NCBI GenBank assembly: GCA_016201105.1
Contig: JACQDN010000043.1
Span: 1-43,821, forward strand
DNA: 43,821 nt
Source of the DNA: Pseudomonadota bacterium
GTDB taxonomy: Bacteria > Pseudomonadota > Alphaproteobacteria > Micropepsales > Micropepsaceae
Direction of reading: 5' to 3'
In this document: positions 8,833 to 17,198 of the stretch, piece by piece
Layout of the letters: each line of letters begins with the position of its first letter
Position numbering within the stretch: position 1 is the first letter of the stretch
Program-made: the position numbers and the translations under genes
Notes under the pieces: model-generated
The model's database searches: none
Told to the model about the DNA's origin: nothing
The model's input: only the letters and a program-made list of their open reading frames with translations

Positions 8833-9771
8833 TCAACACCGCAAATTCAGCGCCCGCGGCAGGATCTCGAATGTCGCGGGCAATTGGCCGGCGCTTTCGC
8901 CGTCCACTTCGATCAGAACCGGGCGATGTTTGGTTTCCGCCACAGGGGCAGCCATCACCTTGCGCCCGCGCAAGGCGCGCACATTGGGGTTGTTGAGATG
9001 CTCACCGGTGTAGATCAGCTTCATGTCCTTGAGCGCTTGGCCCTTGGGTGCGCCGCCCATCACGATGACATCGAACACGCCGTCGTCGGGCCTCGCATTT
9101 GGCGCCACGCGCATGCCACCGCCGAAGGAGAGGCCATTGGCGATCGCAACCGTGGAGATGCTCGCGATTTCGTCGTAGTCGAGATCGACCCGGATGCGCA
9201 CGGTCCGATCGCGATAGGACAGCATGGCGAGCGCGCTGTGAAACGCGAACGCAAACTGCCCGCCGAACAGCTTGGCGATGCGCGCGCGGTTGACCGCATC
9301 CACGATCACGCCCGAAAGACCGAACGAGGCGATGTTGACGAAATACCGCGTCACCGGTTCGCCTTTGCGCGAAACGCAGGAGAGCTTGCCCACATCGATG
9401 GGGCGGGGGCGCGCTTCCTTGAGCCGCGCGATCGCCGCCGCATAACCCTGGGCGACGTTGAAGGTCTTGCGGAAATCACCGCCCGTACCGCTGGTCACGA
9501 AACCGAAGACGGCATCGGGCGCGACGGGAATGTCGGAATCGAAGAATCCATTGACGGCTTCGTTGATCGTGCCGTCGCCACCAACGGCGACGACTTCGTT
9601 GTAGCCTTCGCCAAGCGCACGGCGGACGAGAGCCGTTGCTTCGCCTCGCGCAGAGGTCATCGCCACGGTCATCTTCGGATAGGCGCCGCGCAGGCCCATC
9701 TCGATGCTCGACCACTCGCGCGCCGTGCGTCCGCCGGCCGAGTGAGGATTGACGACGATGAACGCGCTCAT
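8833..9771 (-). CDS. Diacylglycerol kinase family lipid kinase
   Basis: A 312-residue member of the DgkB/YegS/sphingosine-kinase superfamily, which phosphorylates a lipid hydroxyl with ATP. The nucleotide-binding motifs are visible: VVNPHSAGGR (6-15), VGGDGTINEAVNG (63-75) and SGTGGDFRKT (94-103, usually GTGNDFA). The substrate may be diacylglycerol or a related alkyl-acyl glycerol. Its ATG overlaps the glpD stop by 4 bases (ATGA), so synthesis is coupled to glpD. Together with the alkyl-DHAP-synthase-like gene downstream, this suggests a glycerolipid pathway. Confidence 0.9.
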   Translation of the reverse strand: MSAFIVVNPHSAGGRTAREWSSIEMGLRGAYPKMTVAMTSARGEATALVRRALGEGYNEVVAVGGDGTINEAVNGFFDSDIPVAPDAVFGFVTSGTGGDFRKTFNVAQGYAAAIARLKEARPRPIDVGKLSCVSRKGEPVTRYFVNIASFGLSGVIVDAVNRARIAKLFGGQFAFAFHSALAMLSYRDRTVRIRVDLDYDEIASISTVAIANGLSFGGGMRVAPNARPDDGVFDVIVMGGAPKGQALKDMKLIYTGEHLNNPNVRALRGRKVMAAPVAETKHRPVLIEVDGESAGQLPATFEILPRALNLRC

Positions 9772-11396
9772 GCGGCTTCCTTCACCGTTTCGAAATTCTT
9801 CGCGATGGAGGCGATTTCCGATTGGCGCCGCGCGTCGCTCCAGCTCAATTCCTTTGCCATCAAAGCGGCAGTGGTTTCAATCGCGGCCGGGCCGGGATTG
9901 CCGAGCTGGCCAATCCCCGTGCGCCGCATCACCACGTCGTCCAGTGTCAACGCCATTTCTTCGCGCATGGCATAAAGCACCTGCGCGCCGATGTCCCCGG
10001 AAGCGGAAAGCGATTGCGTTAGCTCCGGCCGGTTGCCGGCAAGATCGAGAACAGCCTCCAGCCTTGTGCCGTACATCTGCGCCAGATGTCCGAGTCCGGG
10101 CAGGCTTTCGTGCTCGCGCTTCTGCCGAGCGGCAAAATCGGAGAATCTGGCCATGCCGCCGAACATCAGTGTCGTGCGCGTCGTGCACGGCCGCGCGCCC
10201 GTCCCAAGTTTGGCCACGATCGCGTTGACGGTTTTTTCGGCCAGATCGCGCGAGGTCGTCCATTTGCCGCCGATCACCGAAAAAAGCCCGTCGATCTTGT
10301 CGTCCTTGCTGTGATCGATCATTTCTGCGCGCCGGCTCGCGCCATAGGTATCTTTCGAGCCGTCGTCGACCAGCGGCCGCAAGCCCGCGTAGTAGTGATT
10401 CACGTCGCTGCGCTTCAGTTCGGCCGAGGGTAGATATTTGTTGATGAAGGCAAGAAATTTCTCGATATCGGATTCCGTCACGCCGACGTCGTCGGGGTTG
10501 CCGGGAAATGTCGCGTCGGTGGTGCCCAGAATGCAATGGCCGCGCCACGGCAAAACGAAGAAGTGTCCGCCGCCCGCAGCCACGGTCAATGCCGCGTCGC
10601 GCGTCATGGCGGGTACGATCAGATGAATCCCCTTGGAGCGCAGCAGTTTGTGCGAGGAGGCATGGCCTAGCGCGCGCGAAAGAAAGATATCGGCCCAGGG
10701 ACCGGCAGCCACGATGGTCAGTTTGGCGCGCACGTCGAAGCTTGCATCGCTGAACGCATCGCGCAGCGTGGCGCCTTCCACGCGCCCGTCGCGCAACAGC
10801 AATGTCTCTGCCTCGAGATGATTTGCGGCAACTGCGCCGTGCGAGACGGCGTCCGCCACGCATTCCAGCGCCAGCCGTTCTGGCGCATACATTTGGGCGT
10901 CGTAGTAGAGAAACGATCCTTCGAGCCCGGGCCCTGCAAGTCGCGGTTCGCGTGACAGTGCGGCGCCCTTGTTCAGCCAGGAATGTCCCGGCAGACGCTG
11001 GGCGGGATCGTCCAGCCAGCCGCGGTCGTAGGAAAGAACATCGTAGAGCGACAATCCCGCCTCAAGCGTCGCGCGCGCTTTGAAGCCGCCGCCATAGAGC
11101 GGAACGAGAAAGGGCAGGGGATGCACCAGATGCGGCGCGATGCGCTGCCAGATGCGCCGCTCTTTCAAGGATTCCCGCACCAGTCCCAGCTCGAAATTGC
11201 GCAAGTAGCGCAATCCGCCGTGAATGAGCTTGGAATTGTGTGCGCTGGTGGCGTGCGCGAAATCGTTTTTCTCGATGAGCACCACCGAAAGTCCGCGCAA
11301 AGACGCGTCGCGCGCGATGCACGCGCCGGTGACGCCGCCGCCGATGATCAGCAGGTCGAAGGTCTTGTTGGCGAGGGAGTGAAGATCGCGGCGCAT
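9768..11396 (-). CDS. glpD: Glycerol-3-phosphate dehydrogenase (FAD, respiratory type)
   Basis: Membrane-associated flavoenzyme oxidising sn-glycerol 3-phosphate to DHAP and passing electrons to quinone. From the chosen ATG (11394-11396) it is 542 residues. The FAD dinucleotide-binding motif is DLLIIGGGVTGACIARDA (about 14-31), followed by the GlpD signatures NSKLIHGGLRYLRNFE and SVIGGKWTTSRDLAE. The C-terminal DAO_C domain is present. The frame stays open far upstream, but that part has no family similarity. An alternative ATG at 11517-11519 would add 41 residues. DHAP is the substrate pool from which acyl- and alkyl-DHAP are made, which fits the neighbours dgk and the agpS-like gene. Confidence 0.94.
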   Translation of the reverse strand: MRRDLHSLANKTFDLLIIGGGVTGACIARDASLRGLSVVLIEKNDFAHATSAHNSKLIHGGLRYLRNFELGLVRESLKERRIWQRIAPHLVHPLPFLVPLYGGGFKARATLEAGLSLYDVLSYDRGWLDDPAQRLPGHSWLNKGAALSREPRLAGPGLEGSFLYYDAQMYAPERLALECVADAVSHGAVAANHLEAETLLLRDGRVEGATLRDAFSDASFDVRAKLTIVAAGPWADIFLSRALGHASSHKLLRSKGIHLIVPAMTRDAALTVAAGGGHFFVLPWRGHCILGTTDATFPGNPDDVGVTESDIEKFLAFINKYLPSAELKRSDVNHYYAGLRPLVDDGSKDTYGASRRAEMIDHSKDDKIDGLFSVIGGKWTTSRDLAEKTVNAIVAKLGTGARPCTTRTTLMFGGMARFSDFAARQKREHESLPGLGHLAQMYGTRLEAVLDLAGNRPELTQSLSASGDIGAQVLYAMREEMALTLDDVVMRRTGIGQLGNPGPAAIETTAALMAKELSWSDARRQSEIASIAKNFETVKEAA

Positions 11397-11618
11397 GAAT
11401 CGTTGGAATGGAACGTCCGGCACTCTATCCGTCCGCAGCGAATAGACGAGATGCCCGGATTCAAAAAGAAGATGTGTCGCGCCTTCTTGGCGGGCGGGAT
11501 AATTCCTCTTTGTAATCATGGTCTTAGGGAAAGGCGGTGGGCCCGTAGACCGGCTGCTGGAGGCGCACTTAGTATCGCAGCGACGCAATTGGCCAATCGA
11601 CAAAGGAAGGAAATCGCC

Positions 11619-12527
11619 ATGCCTCAGGCAAAAGCGAACGGCATCACGCTTGAATATGAGAGCTTTGGGCGCGAAAGCGATCCCGCCATTCTTCTCATCA
11701 TGGGCTTCGCGGCCCAGATGATCGTCTGGCCGGTCGCGCTCTGCCAGGGTCTCGCCGCGAAAGGCTTTCGCGTCATCCGCTTCGACAATCGCGACGTCGG
11801 CAAGTCGACGCATCTGGCTGAAATGGGCGCTCCCAATGCCGGCGAGATGATGACCAAGATGATGTCCGGCCAGCCGATCGAGGCGCCCTATGTGCTGAAC
11901 GACATGGCGAAGGATGCCGCGGGCCTGCTCGATGCGCTTCATATCAAGAACGCTCATATCGTAGGCGCGTCGATGGGCGGCATGATCGCCCAGCTGGTGG
12001 CGGCCAATCATCCGGGCCACACCAAGAGTCTCACCTCGATCATGTCGACGACTGGCCGCCGCGATCTGCCGCAAGCCAAGCCCGAAGCGATGATGGCGAT
12101 CACCCAGCCGCCGCCGAGCAACAGCCGCGAAGACCGTATTGCCACAGCTAAAAAAAGCTGGCGCGTCATCGGCAGTCCCGGTTATCCGGCCACCGACGCC
12201 GAATTGCACGCCATCGTGGAACAGCAGGTGGATCGCGTGCCTTACGATCCCGCAGGCGTTGCGCGTCAGATGGCGGCAATCTTTGCGTCGCCTCCACGCA
12301 ATGACATGCTGAAGACCGTACGCGCGCCGTCGCTGGTCATTCATGGTGCCGACGATCCGCTGGTGCCGGTCGAAGGCGGCAAGGATACGGCTGCGTCCAT
12401 TCCCGGTTGTCAGATCGTGATCGTGCCGGGCATGGCGCATGATTTCACCGCTGCGCTGGTGCCTGTCTACCTCAGCCACGTCGGCGATTTCATCGCCGGC
12501 GTCGAAGCCAGAGCAAAGGCGGCCTGA
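11619..12527 (+). CDS. Alpha/beta hydrolase, RdmC-like, first of a tandem pair
   Basis: A 302-residue hydrolase with nucleophile Ser118 in GASMGG, acid at Asp245 or Asp246 in HGADDPLVP, and His274 in GMAHDF. The FDNRDVGKSTH segment is typical of the aclacinomycin-methylesterase (RdmC)/proline-iminopeptidase-like group. It has no signal peptide. The start at ATG 11619 has a good ribosome binding site (AAGGAAGG). The second hydrolase gene follows after a single base, and the two proteins are clearly paralogous (shared MIxGF, RFDNRDVG, GASMGGMIAQL), which points to local duplication. The substrate is unknown. Confidence 0.9.
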   Translation: MPQAKANGITLEYESFGRESDPAILLIMGFAAQMIVWPVALCQGLAAKGFRVIRFDNRDVGKSTHLAEMGAPNAGEMMTKMMSGQPIEAPYVLNDMAKDAAGLLDALHIKNAHIVGASMGGMIAQLVAANHPGHTKSLTSIMSTTGRRDLPQAKPEAMMAITQPPPSNSREDRIATAKKSWRVIGSPGYPATDAELHAIVEQQVDRVPYDPAGVARQMAAIFASPPRNDMLKTVRAPSLVIHGADDPLVPVEGGKDTAASIPGCQIVIVPGMAHDFTAALVPVYLSHVGDFIAGVEARAKAA

Positions 12528-12528
12528 T

Positions 12529-13443
12529 ATGTCCAAACTGCGCGCCAACGGCATCGAGATCGAATACGACGAACTCGGCCCGAAAGACGGCATACCGTTC
12601 CTGATGATCAACGGCTTCGGCAGCCAGATGACGTCCTGGCCGGACGAATTCCGCCAGGCGCTCACGGGAGCGGGCTTGCGCTTCATCCGCTTCGACAACC
12701 GCGACGTCGGCCTGACCCAGAAATGGGACGGGATCATCCCGGACGTGCGGGCGGTTGCGGCTGCGGTCGCCCAGGGCAAGAAGCCGGACGTGCCCTATGC
12801 GCTGACGGACATGGCGGCCGACGCGGCGGGCGTGCTCGATGCGCTCGGCATCAACAGCGCGCACATCGCAGGAGCTTCGATGGGCGGGATGATCGCCCAG
12901 CTTGTGGCGCTCAATCATCCCCAGAAGACGCGTTCGCTGATCTCGATCTTTTCGACCACCAGCGATCCGTCGCTGCCACGCTCAAGCCCCGAGGCCCAGG
13001 AAGCGCTGATGACGCGGCCGCCGTCGACGGATCGCGAGACCGTCATCGCGCATTCGCTGAAGGGCCGGCGCACTTATGCGACGACGAAGTATCCGTTCGA
13101 CGAGAAGCGTTGGGGTGCGTTGATCGGCGCGAGCTATGACCGTTCCTATTATCCCGAAGGCACCTCGCGCCACTGGGCCGCGATCATGGCGTCACCCCCG
13201 CGCACGGAGCGTCTCAAGTCGCTGAAGGTTCCGGCGCTAGTGATGCACGGGACGGCCGATACGCTCATTCGCTGCGAAGCGGGCCGCCACACCGCGCAGT
13301 GCATTCCCGGCGCCGAATATCACGAGATCGAGGGCTGGGGCCACGACATGGCGCTGCCGATGATTCCGGAGATCACGGCGCTCATTCTTCCTTTTGTGCA
13401 AAAAGTGGAAGCGGCGCGGAACGCGCGCGCGGCGGCGGAATGA
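12529..13443 (+). CDS. Alpha/beta hydrolase, RdmC-like, second of a tandem pair
   Basis: A 304-residue paralogue of the preceding gene. The triad is Ser117 (GASMGG), Asp244 (HGTADTLIR) and His272 (GWGHDM). It starts one base after the stop of the first copy, with AAAGGCGG as ribosome binding site inside that gene, so the two are expressed together. It differs from the first copy mainly in the cap region (for example a GIIPDVRAVAAAVAQG insertion in place of the Met-rich segment), where substrate choice is usually set. An intergenic inverted repeat follows the stop. Confidence 0.9.
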   Translation: MSKLRANGIEIEYDELGPKDGIPFLMINGFGSQMTSWPDEFRQALTGAGLRFIRFDNRDVGLTQKWDGIIPDVRAVAAAVAQGKKPDVPYALTDMAADAAGVLDALGINSAHIAGASMGGMIAQLVALNHPQKTRSLISIFSTTSDPSLPRSSPEAQEALMTRPPSTDRETVIAHSLKGRRTYATTKYPFDEKRWGALIGASYDRSYYPEGTSRHWAAIMASPPRTERLKSLKVPALVMHGTADTLIRCEAGRHTAQCIPGAEYHEIEGWGHDMALPMIPEITALILPFVQKVEAARNARAAAE

Positions 13444-13475
13444 TCCTTCGGGGCTCCCCGGACCATGTCCGGGGT

Positions 13476-13525
13476 CGCACCTCAGGATGACGGGATTATC
13501 TCAAATTTCGTCATGCTGAGGTGCG
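13476..13525. repeat. Inverted repeat with 17-base arms downstream of the hydrolase pair
   Basis: CGCACCTCAGGATGACG (13476-13492) pairs with CGTCATGCTGAGGTGCG (13509-13525) with one mismatch, around a 16-base loop. It is a different type from the CCCTCCC elements. The rest of the 13444-13612 gap has further short GC-rich dyads (around CCGCC...GGCGG) but no gene. It may end transcription of the hydrolase pair. Confidence 0.7.
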
Positions 13526-13616
13526 CTGCGCAGCAGCGCCCCGACCCGCCTACGCTAAAGCTTCGGCGGGCAAGAATGGCTGACGAGTCCGCCGGAGCCT
13601 TGGCGAAGGCGGAAGC

Positions 13617-13656
13617 ACAACAAAAAACCCTGCCACGTTTCGCGAGGCAGGGTTTT
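13617..13656 (-). terminator. Rho-independent terminator of rpmG
   Basis: On the minus strand, 23 bases after the rpmG stop, an 11-bp stem AAAACCCTGCC/GGCAGGGTTTT (13646-13656 with 13624-13634, loop 13635-13645) is followed directly by a T-rich run. This is a classic intrinsic terminator. Confidence 0.85.
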
Positions 13657-13679
13657 GAATTCGTGCCGGACGGGCAGGC

Positions 13680-13847
13680 TTACTTGATCTTGCCTTCCGT
13701 GAACTCGACGTGCTTGCGCAGAATCGGATCGTATTTCCGCACCTTGAACTTCTCGGTCATGGTGCGCGTGTTCTTCTTCGCAACGTAGAAGAAGCCCGTG
13801 TCGCCCGAGCTGTTGAGCCTGATTTTTGACGTGGTGGGCTTCGCCAT
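13680..13847 (-). CDS. rpmG: 50S ribosomal protein L33
   Basis: A 55-residue L33 with the conserved core [19 protein letters not shown] and the C-terminal [14 protein letters not shown]. It lacks the paired CxxC motifs, so it is the zinc-free form. The start at 13845-13847 is fixed by an AAGGAG ribosome binding site and by homology; the upstream 22 in-frame codons are not part of the family. It is flanked by its own promoter-like sequence and terminator, so it is probably a monocistronic unit. Confidence 0.96.
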   Translation of the reverse strand: MAKPTTSKIRLNSSGDTGFFYVAKKNTRTMTEKFKVRKYDPILRKHVEFTEGKIK

Positions 13848-13885
13848 GGGCGCCGCTCCTTGAAGAATTTCGCCGAAGGGCCGGT

Positions 13886-13913
13886 AACCTACTGACCGGA
13901 CTTGCGAAGTCAA
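13886..13913 (-). promoter_or_regulatory. Candidate sigma-70 promoter for rpmG
   Basis: On the minus strand, TTGACT (13908-13913) and TAGGTT (13886-13891) are separated by 16 bases, about 40 bases upstream of the rpmG start codon. The -35 box is good and the -10 box weak. The call rests on spacing and position only. Confidence 0.4.
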
Positions 13914-14038
13914 GCCGGCGCGTTTTTGGGCCGTCTAAGGCCCTGGAATCCCCCACAAATCGCGTGAATCCGGTCCGGGGTCACCGACAAGCGGCAGGGA
14001 TTCTACAAATCCAGCCCCATCGCTGAGGACGTCACCGC

Positions 14039-14761
14039 TCACAAATAATCGAGACTGGCTTGATTGCGGCGGAAGCGGAAGAACGGCACCGGCCGCGACA
14101 CGTCGGGCCCATCATCGGCGCGCAGTTCCACTTCGTCGAGCACGCGGCGCGTGATGCTGGGCAGATCCAGCACGCGCGCTTCTTCCAGCGTCACCCAGCA
14201 CGGCGTCAGCAATTCGTCGTTGTCGTTGGCCTTGAGCACGTGAGCGATTTCATCGCCGCTCGCCATGAAGAAGCGGGCGTCGAAGCGGCGGGTGCGGTTG
14301 GGCGGCGTGATGGCGCGCGCGATCATCTCCAGCCGGTCGAGCCTGGGCACGACGCCATGTTCGAAGAAGCGCTTCCAGGCTTCGGTCTTGGTGCGCGGCT
14401 TGATGTCGGTTTTTTGCCCCACCAGCACGCCCGCTTCCTCGAAGGTCTCGCGGATGGCGGCAAGGGCGAGACCGCGCGCCTTTTGCGGCGAGACGTGCCT
14501 GGTCAGCTTTTCCAGCACATGCGGCTTGAGGTCTCCCCCAACCGCAATCCGTGCATCGCCGGGATCCATGCGGCCGCCGGGAAACACATATTTGTTGGCC
14601 ATGAAGGCCATGCCGCCGTGGCGCTTGCCCATGAGCACGCGCAAGCCATCGCTCTCGCGTTTGACGAGAACCAGCGTCGCCGCATCCTTGGGACGCAGCG
14701 CGCCGGTGACGATCTTCTCATTGTCGGTGTCGAAGGGGACTGTGTTCAAAGGCAAATCCAA
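14039..14761 (-). CDS. NUDIX hydrolase
   Basis: A 240-residue NUDIX protein. The core REXXEEXGU is clear (RETFEEAGVLV, 104-114), but the glycine-rich start of the box (FPGGRMDPGD, 60-69) is separated from it by a long insert of about 35 residues. This is the layout of NUDT19/peroxisomal CoA-diphosphatase-like proteins. It is therefore likely to hydrolyse a nucleotide diphosphate linked to another group, possibly CoA derivatives. A NUDIX gene between rpmG and rnr is common in Alphaproteobacteria. A repeat element separates it from rnr. Confidence 0.9.
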   Translation of the reverse strand: MDLPLNTVPFDTDNEKIVTGALRPKDAATLVLVKRESDGLRVLMGKRHGGMAFMANKYVFPGGRMDPGDARIAVGGDLKPHVLEKLTRHVSPQKARGLALAAIRETFEEAGVLVGQKTDIKPRTKTEAWKRFFEHGVVPRLDRLEMIARAITPPNRTRRFDARFFMASGDEIAHVLKANDNDELLTPCWVTLEEARVLDLPSITRRVLDEVELRADDGPDVSRPVPFFRFRRNQASLDYL

Positions 14762-14815
14762 ATAGCTGTCGCAGCGATTGTAGCAGGCGCAAGGTGGCCG
14801 AAGGCAAGCTGATGT

Positions 14816-14952
14816 CCACCCTCCCTCGGGAGGGTCGAAAAATTCGCGAGCGTCAGCGAGCGGGTTTTTCGGGGAGGATCAGGAATTGAGATCTCCCTTT
14901 CCGCGTCCTCCCCGAAGCCCCGCCGCGCTTCGACCCTCCCAAGGGAGGGTGG
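14816..14952. repeat. Intergenic inverted-repeat element, copy c
   Basis: A full-length member between rnr (ends 14961) and the NUDIX gene (starts 14761). The outer arms are CCACCCTCCCTCGGGAGGGTC (from 14816) and GACCCTCCCAAGGGAGGGTGG (to 14952). The inner pair is TTTCGGGGAGGAT and GTCCTCCCCGAA, with a mismatch. It lies 9 bases beyond the rnr stop and could serve as its terminator or 3' stabiliser. Confidence 0.85.
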
Positions 14953-14960
14953 AAGCCATC

Positions 14961-17195
14961 CTAATACTTCTTCCGCTTCGTCCACTTCCGCGGCGACTCC
15001 GATTTGAATTTCGGCTTTGAAGGCGCACGCTGCGAAGCTGAAGCATCGGCGAGTTCGAAGCGCATGCCGCCTGTCAGCGGTGTTGCTTCCAGCAGACGCA
15101 CCGGTAAGTAGTCGCCAAGATGATATTTCGTGCCGCTACGGTCGCCGATGAGGGCGTGTTTGCGTTCGTCGTGGCGGAAATACTCGGCGCCAAGCGAACG
15201 GGCAGGGACAAGGCCCTCGGCTCCGGTCTCTTTCAATCTCACGAACAGACCAAAGCGCGTAACGCCAGTGACGCGCGCTTCGAAGGTGGCGCCGATGCGG
15301 TCTTGCATGAAAGCGGCGACATAACGATCCGTCGAATCACGCTCCGCCGCCATGGCGCGCCGCTCGGTCTTGGAGATGTGGTCGGCCGTTTCGCCGAGCT
15401 GGCTCACCTCTTTGTCGGTCAATCCGCCGTCGCCAAGTTTCAAAGCCCGGATGAGCGCGCGATGCACGATGAGATCGGCATAACGCCGGATCGGCGAGGT
15501 GAAATGGGCATAACGCTGCAAATTCAATCCGAAGTGCCCGATATTCTCCGGCGCGTAGATGGCCTGGGCCTGCGTGCGCAGCACTACGTCGTTCATGACT
15601 TCTTGGTGCGGGCCGTCCTTGGACTGCTTCAAGATGCGGTTGAAGATGCCGGGCTTGAGCACCTGGCCCTTGGCGAAACTCATCCCGATGGTGCGCAGAT
15701 AATCGGAGAATGCGAAGATCTTCTCTTTCGAGGGTTCTTCGTGGATGCGGTAGATCAAAGCCTGCCGCACTTTTTCGAGACTTTCGGCCGCCGCGACGTT
15801 GGCCAGGATCATGAATTCCTCGATCAGCCGCATGGATTCCAGCCGCTCGCGATAGGCGATGGATTTCACCTTGCCGTCGTCGCCGATGAGAATGCGCCGT
15901 TCGGGCAGATCCAGATTGAGCGGATCGCGGCGGTCGCGTGCTTGCGCCAGCGTTTGATAGGCGTTCCAGAGCGGCATCAGTGCGTGCTTGGCGATCTCGC
16001 GGTCGCGTGCTTCGGGATGGCCGTCGAAGGCGAGCTGCGCGCGCTTGTAGGTGAGGCTTGCCGGGGAGCGCATGATCCCGCGCAGGAATTCATGCCGCTT
16101 CTTGTTGCCGAGCTTGTCGAAAACCATGCGCACCGCAAGGCACGGCCGGTCTTCGTTCTCCATCAGCGAACAGAGATCCGCCGAAAGCCGCTCCGGCAGC
16201 ATCGGCACGACGCGATCGGGAAAATAGGCCGAGTTGCCGCGCTTCAAGGCTTCGCGGTCGAGTGACGAGCCCGGTGTCACGTAATGCGCGACATCGGCGA
16301 TGGCGACGATGGCGATATGGCCGCCAGGATTGGCAGGATCGTGATCGGGCCCGGCCCATACCGCATCGTCGTGATCGCGGGCGTCTTCGGGGTCGATGGT
16401 GAGAAGCGCATATTTGCGCAAATCCGTGCGTCCGCGTGGATCGGCCGGCCTCGCGTGTTCGGCTTCGTCCAGTACCGATTTGGGAAATTCGGTCGGAATG
16501 CCATGTGCGTGAATGGCGATGAGGCTGACGGCTTTGGGCGCATCCATGCTGCCCAGCCGCTCGATGATGCGCGCCCGCGGCAGGCCGGACGCGCGCCCCG
16601 ATAAGGGTTCGGCCAGTACCAATTCGTTGGGCACGGCACCGTTTCGGTCATGCGCATCGACGATGAATTCGTTCCTGGTCTTGCGGTCGATCGGCGAAAT
16701 CCGCCCGCCGCGCTCGCTTTGCACGTAAACGCCGAGCACGCGATGCACGCTGGCGCCGAGCCGCTTGATGATTTTCGCTTCGTAGCCGTTGCGCGTTTCG
16801 GTCAGCCGCGCGAGCACACGTTCGCCGCGGCCGAGCGAGGGCCCGGATTCTTCCTCGCGGCCGGGCACGACGATGATCTGCGGCGGCTCCTCCTCGCCTT
16901 CCCAGCGCTGCGGCCGCGCGAGCAGTTCGCCGTCGTTGTCTTGTCCGGTGATTTCCAGGACGCAGACGTCCGGCAAGCCACCGGCTTTGGAGTAGCTGCG
17001 CTTCTTGCCGCGCGCGATCGTGCCGTCTTCTTCCAGCTCTTTCAAAATGCGCTTCAGCGCGATGCGTCCGTTGCCGCTGACGCCGAGCGCGCGCGCGATG
17101 TCGCGCTTGGTGCCGCCGGGATGCTTTGCGAGCGCGTCGAGCACGCGCTCTTTGCTGAGGGTCTGGTTTTCGCCGGGCTTTTGCTTCTTGGCCAA
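14961..17195 (-). CDS. rnr: Ribonuclease R
   Basis: A processive 3'-5' exoribonuclease of the RNB family, 744 residues, able to degrade structured RNA and active with SmpB/tmRNA in quality control. Domain order: an N-terminal winged helix (RVLDALAKHPGGTKRDIARALG), cold-shock domains, and an RNB domain with the catalytic Asp cluster in TIDPEDARDHDDAVW. A C-terminal S1 domain (VTGVTRFGLFVRLKETGAEG) and a Lys/Arg-rich tail ending KWTKRKKY complete it. It starts 3 bases after topA on the same strand, giving a topA-rnr operon. smpB is also present in the window (35168). Confidence 0.96.
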   Translation of the reverse strand: MAKKQKPGENQTLSKERVLDALAKHPGGTKRDIARALGVSGNGRIALKRILKELEEDGTIARGKKRSYSKAGGLPDVCVLEITGQDNDGELLARPQRWEGEEEPPQIIVVPGREEESGPSLGRGERVLARLTETRNGYEAKIIKRLGASVHRVLGVYVQSERGGRISPIDRKTRNEFIVDAHDRNGAVPNELVLAEPLSGRASGLPRARIIERLGSMDAPKAVSLIAIHAHGIPTEFPKSVLDEAEHARPADPRGRTDLRKYALLTIDPEDARDHDDAVWAGPDHDPANPGGHIAIVAIADVAHYVTPGSSLDREALKRGNSAYFPDRVVPMLPERLSADLCSLMENEDRPCLAVRMVFDKLGNKKRHEFLRGIMRSPASLTYKRAQLAFDGHPEARDREIAKHALMPLWNAYQTLAQARDRRDPLNLDLPERRILIGDDGKVKSIAYRERLESMRLIEEFMILANVAAAESLEKVRQALIYRIHEEPSKEKIFAFSDYLRTIGMSFAKGQVLKPGIFNRILKQSKDGPHQEVMNDVVLRTQAQAIYAPENIGHFGLNLQRYAHFTSPIRRYADLIVHRALIRALKLGDGGLTDKEVSQLGETADHISKTERRAMAAERDSTDRYVAAFMQDRIGATFEARVTGVTRFGLFVRLKETGAEGLVPARSLGAEYFRHDERKHALIGDRSGTKYHLGDYLPVRLLEATPLTGGMRFELADASASQRAPSKPKFKSESPRKWTKRKKY

Positions 17196-17198
17196 GAC

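Noticed and set aside
11397..12779. A long upstream continuation of the glpD frame, antisense to the hydrolases
   Set aside because: Family similarity begins at 11396. The extra part has shadow-type composition and covers two good plus-strand genes.
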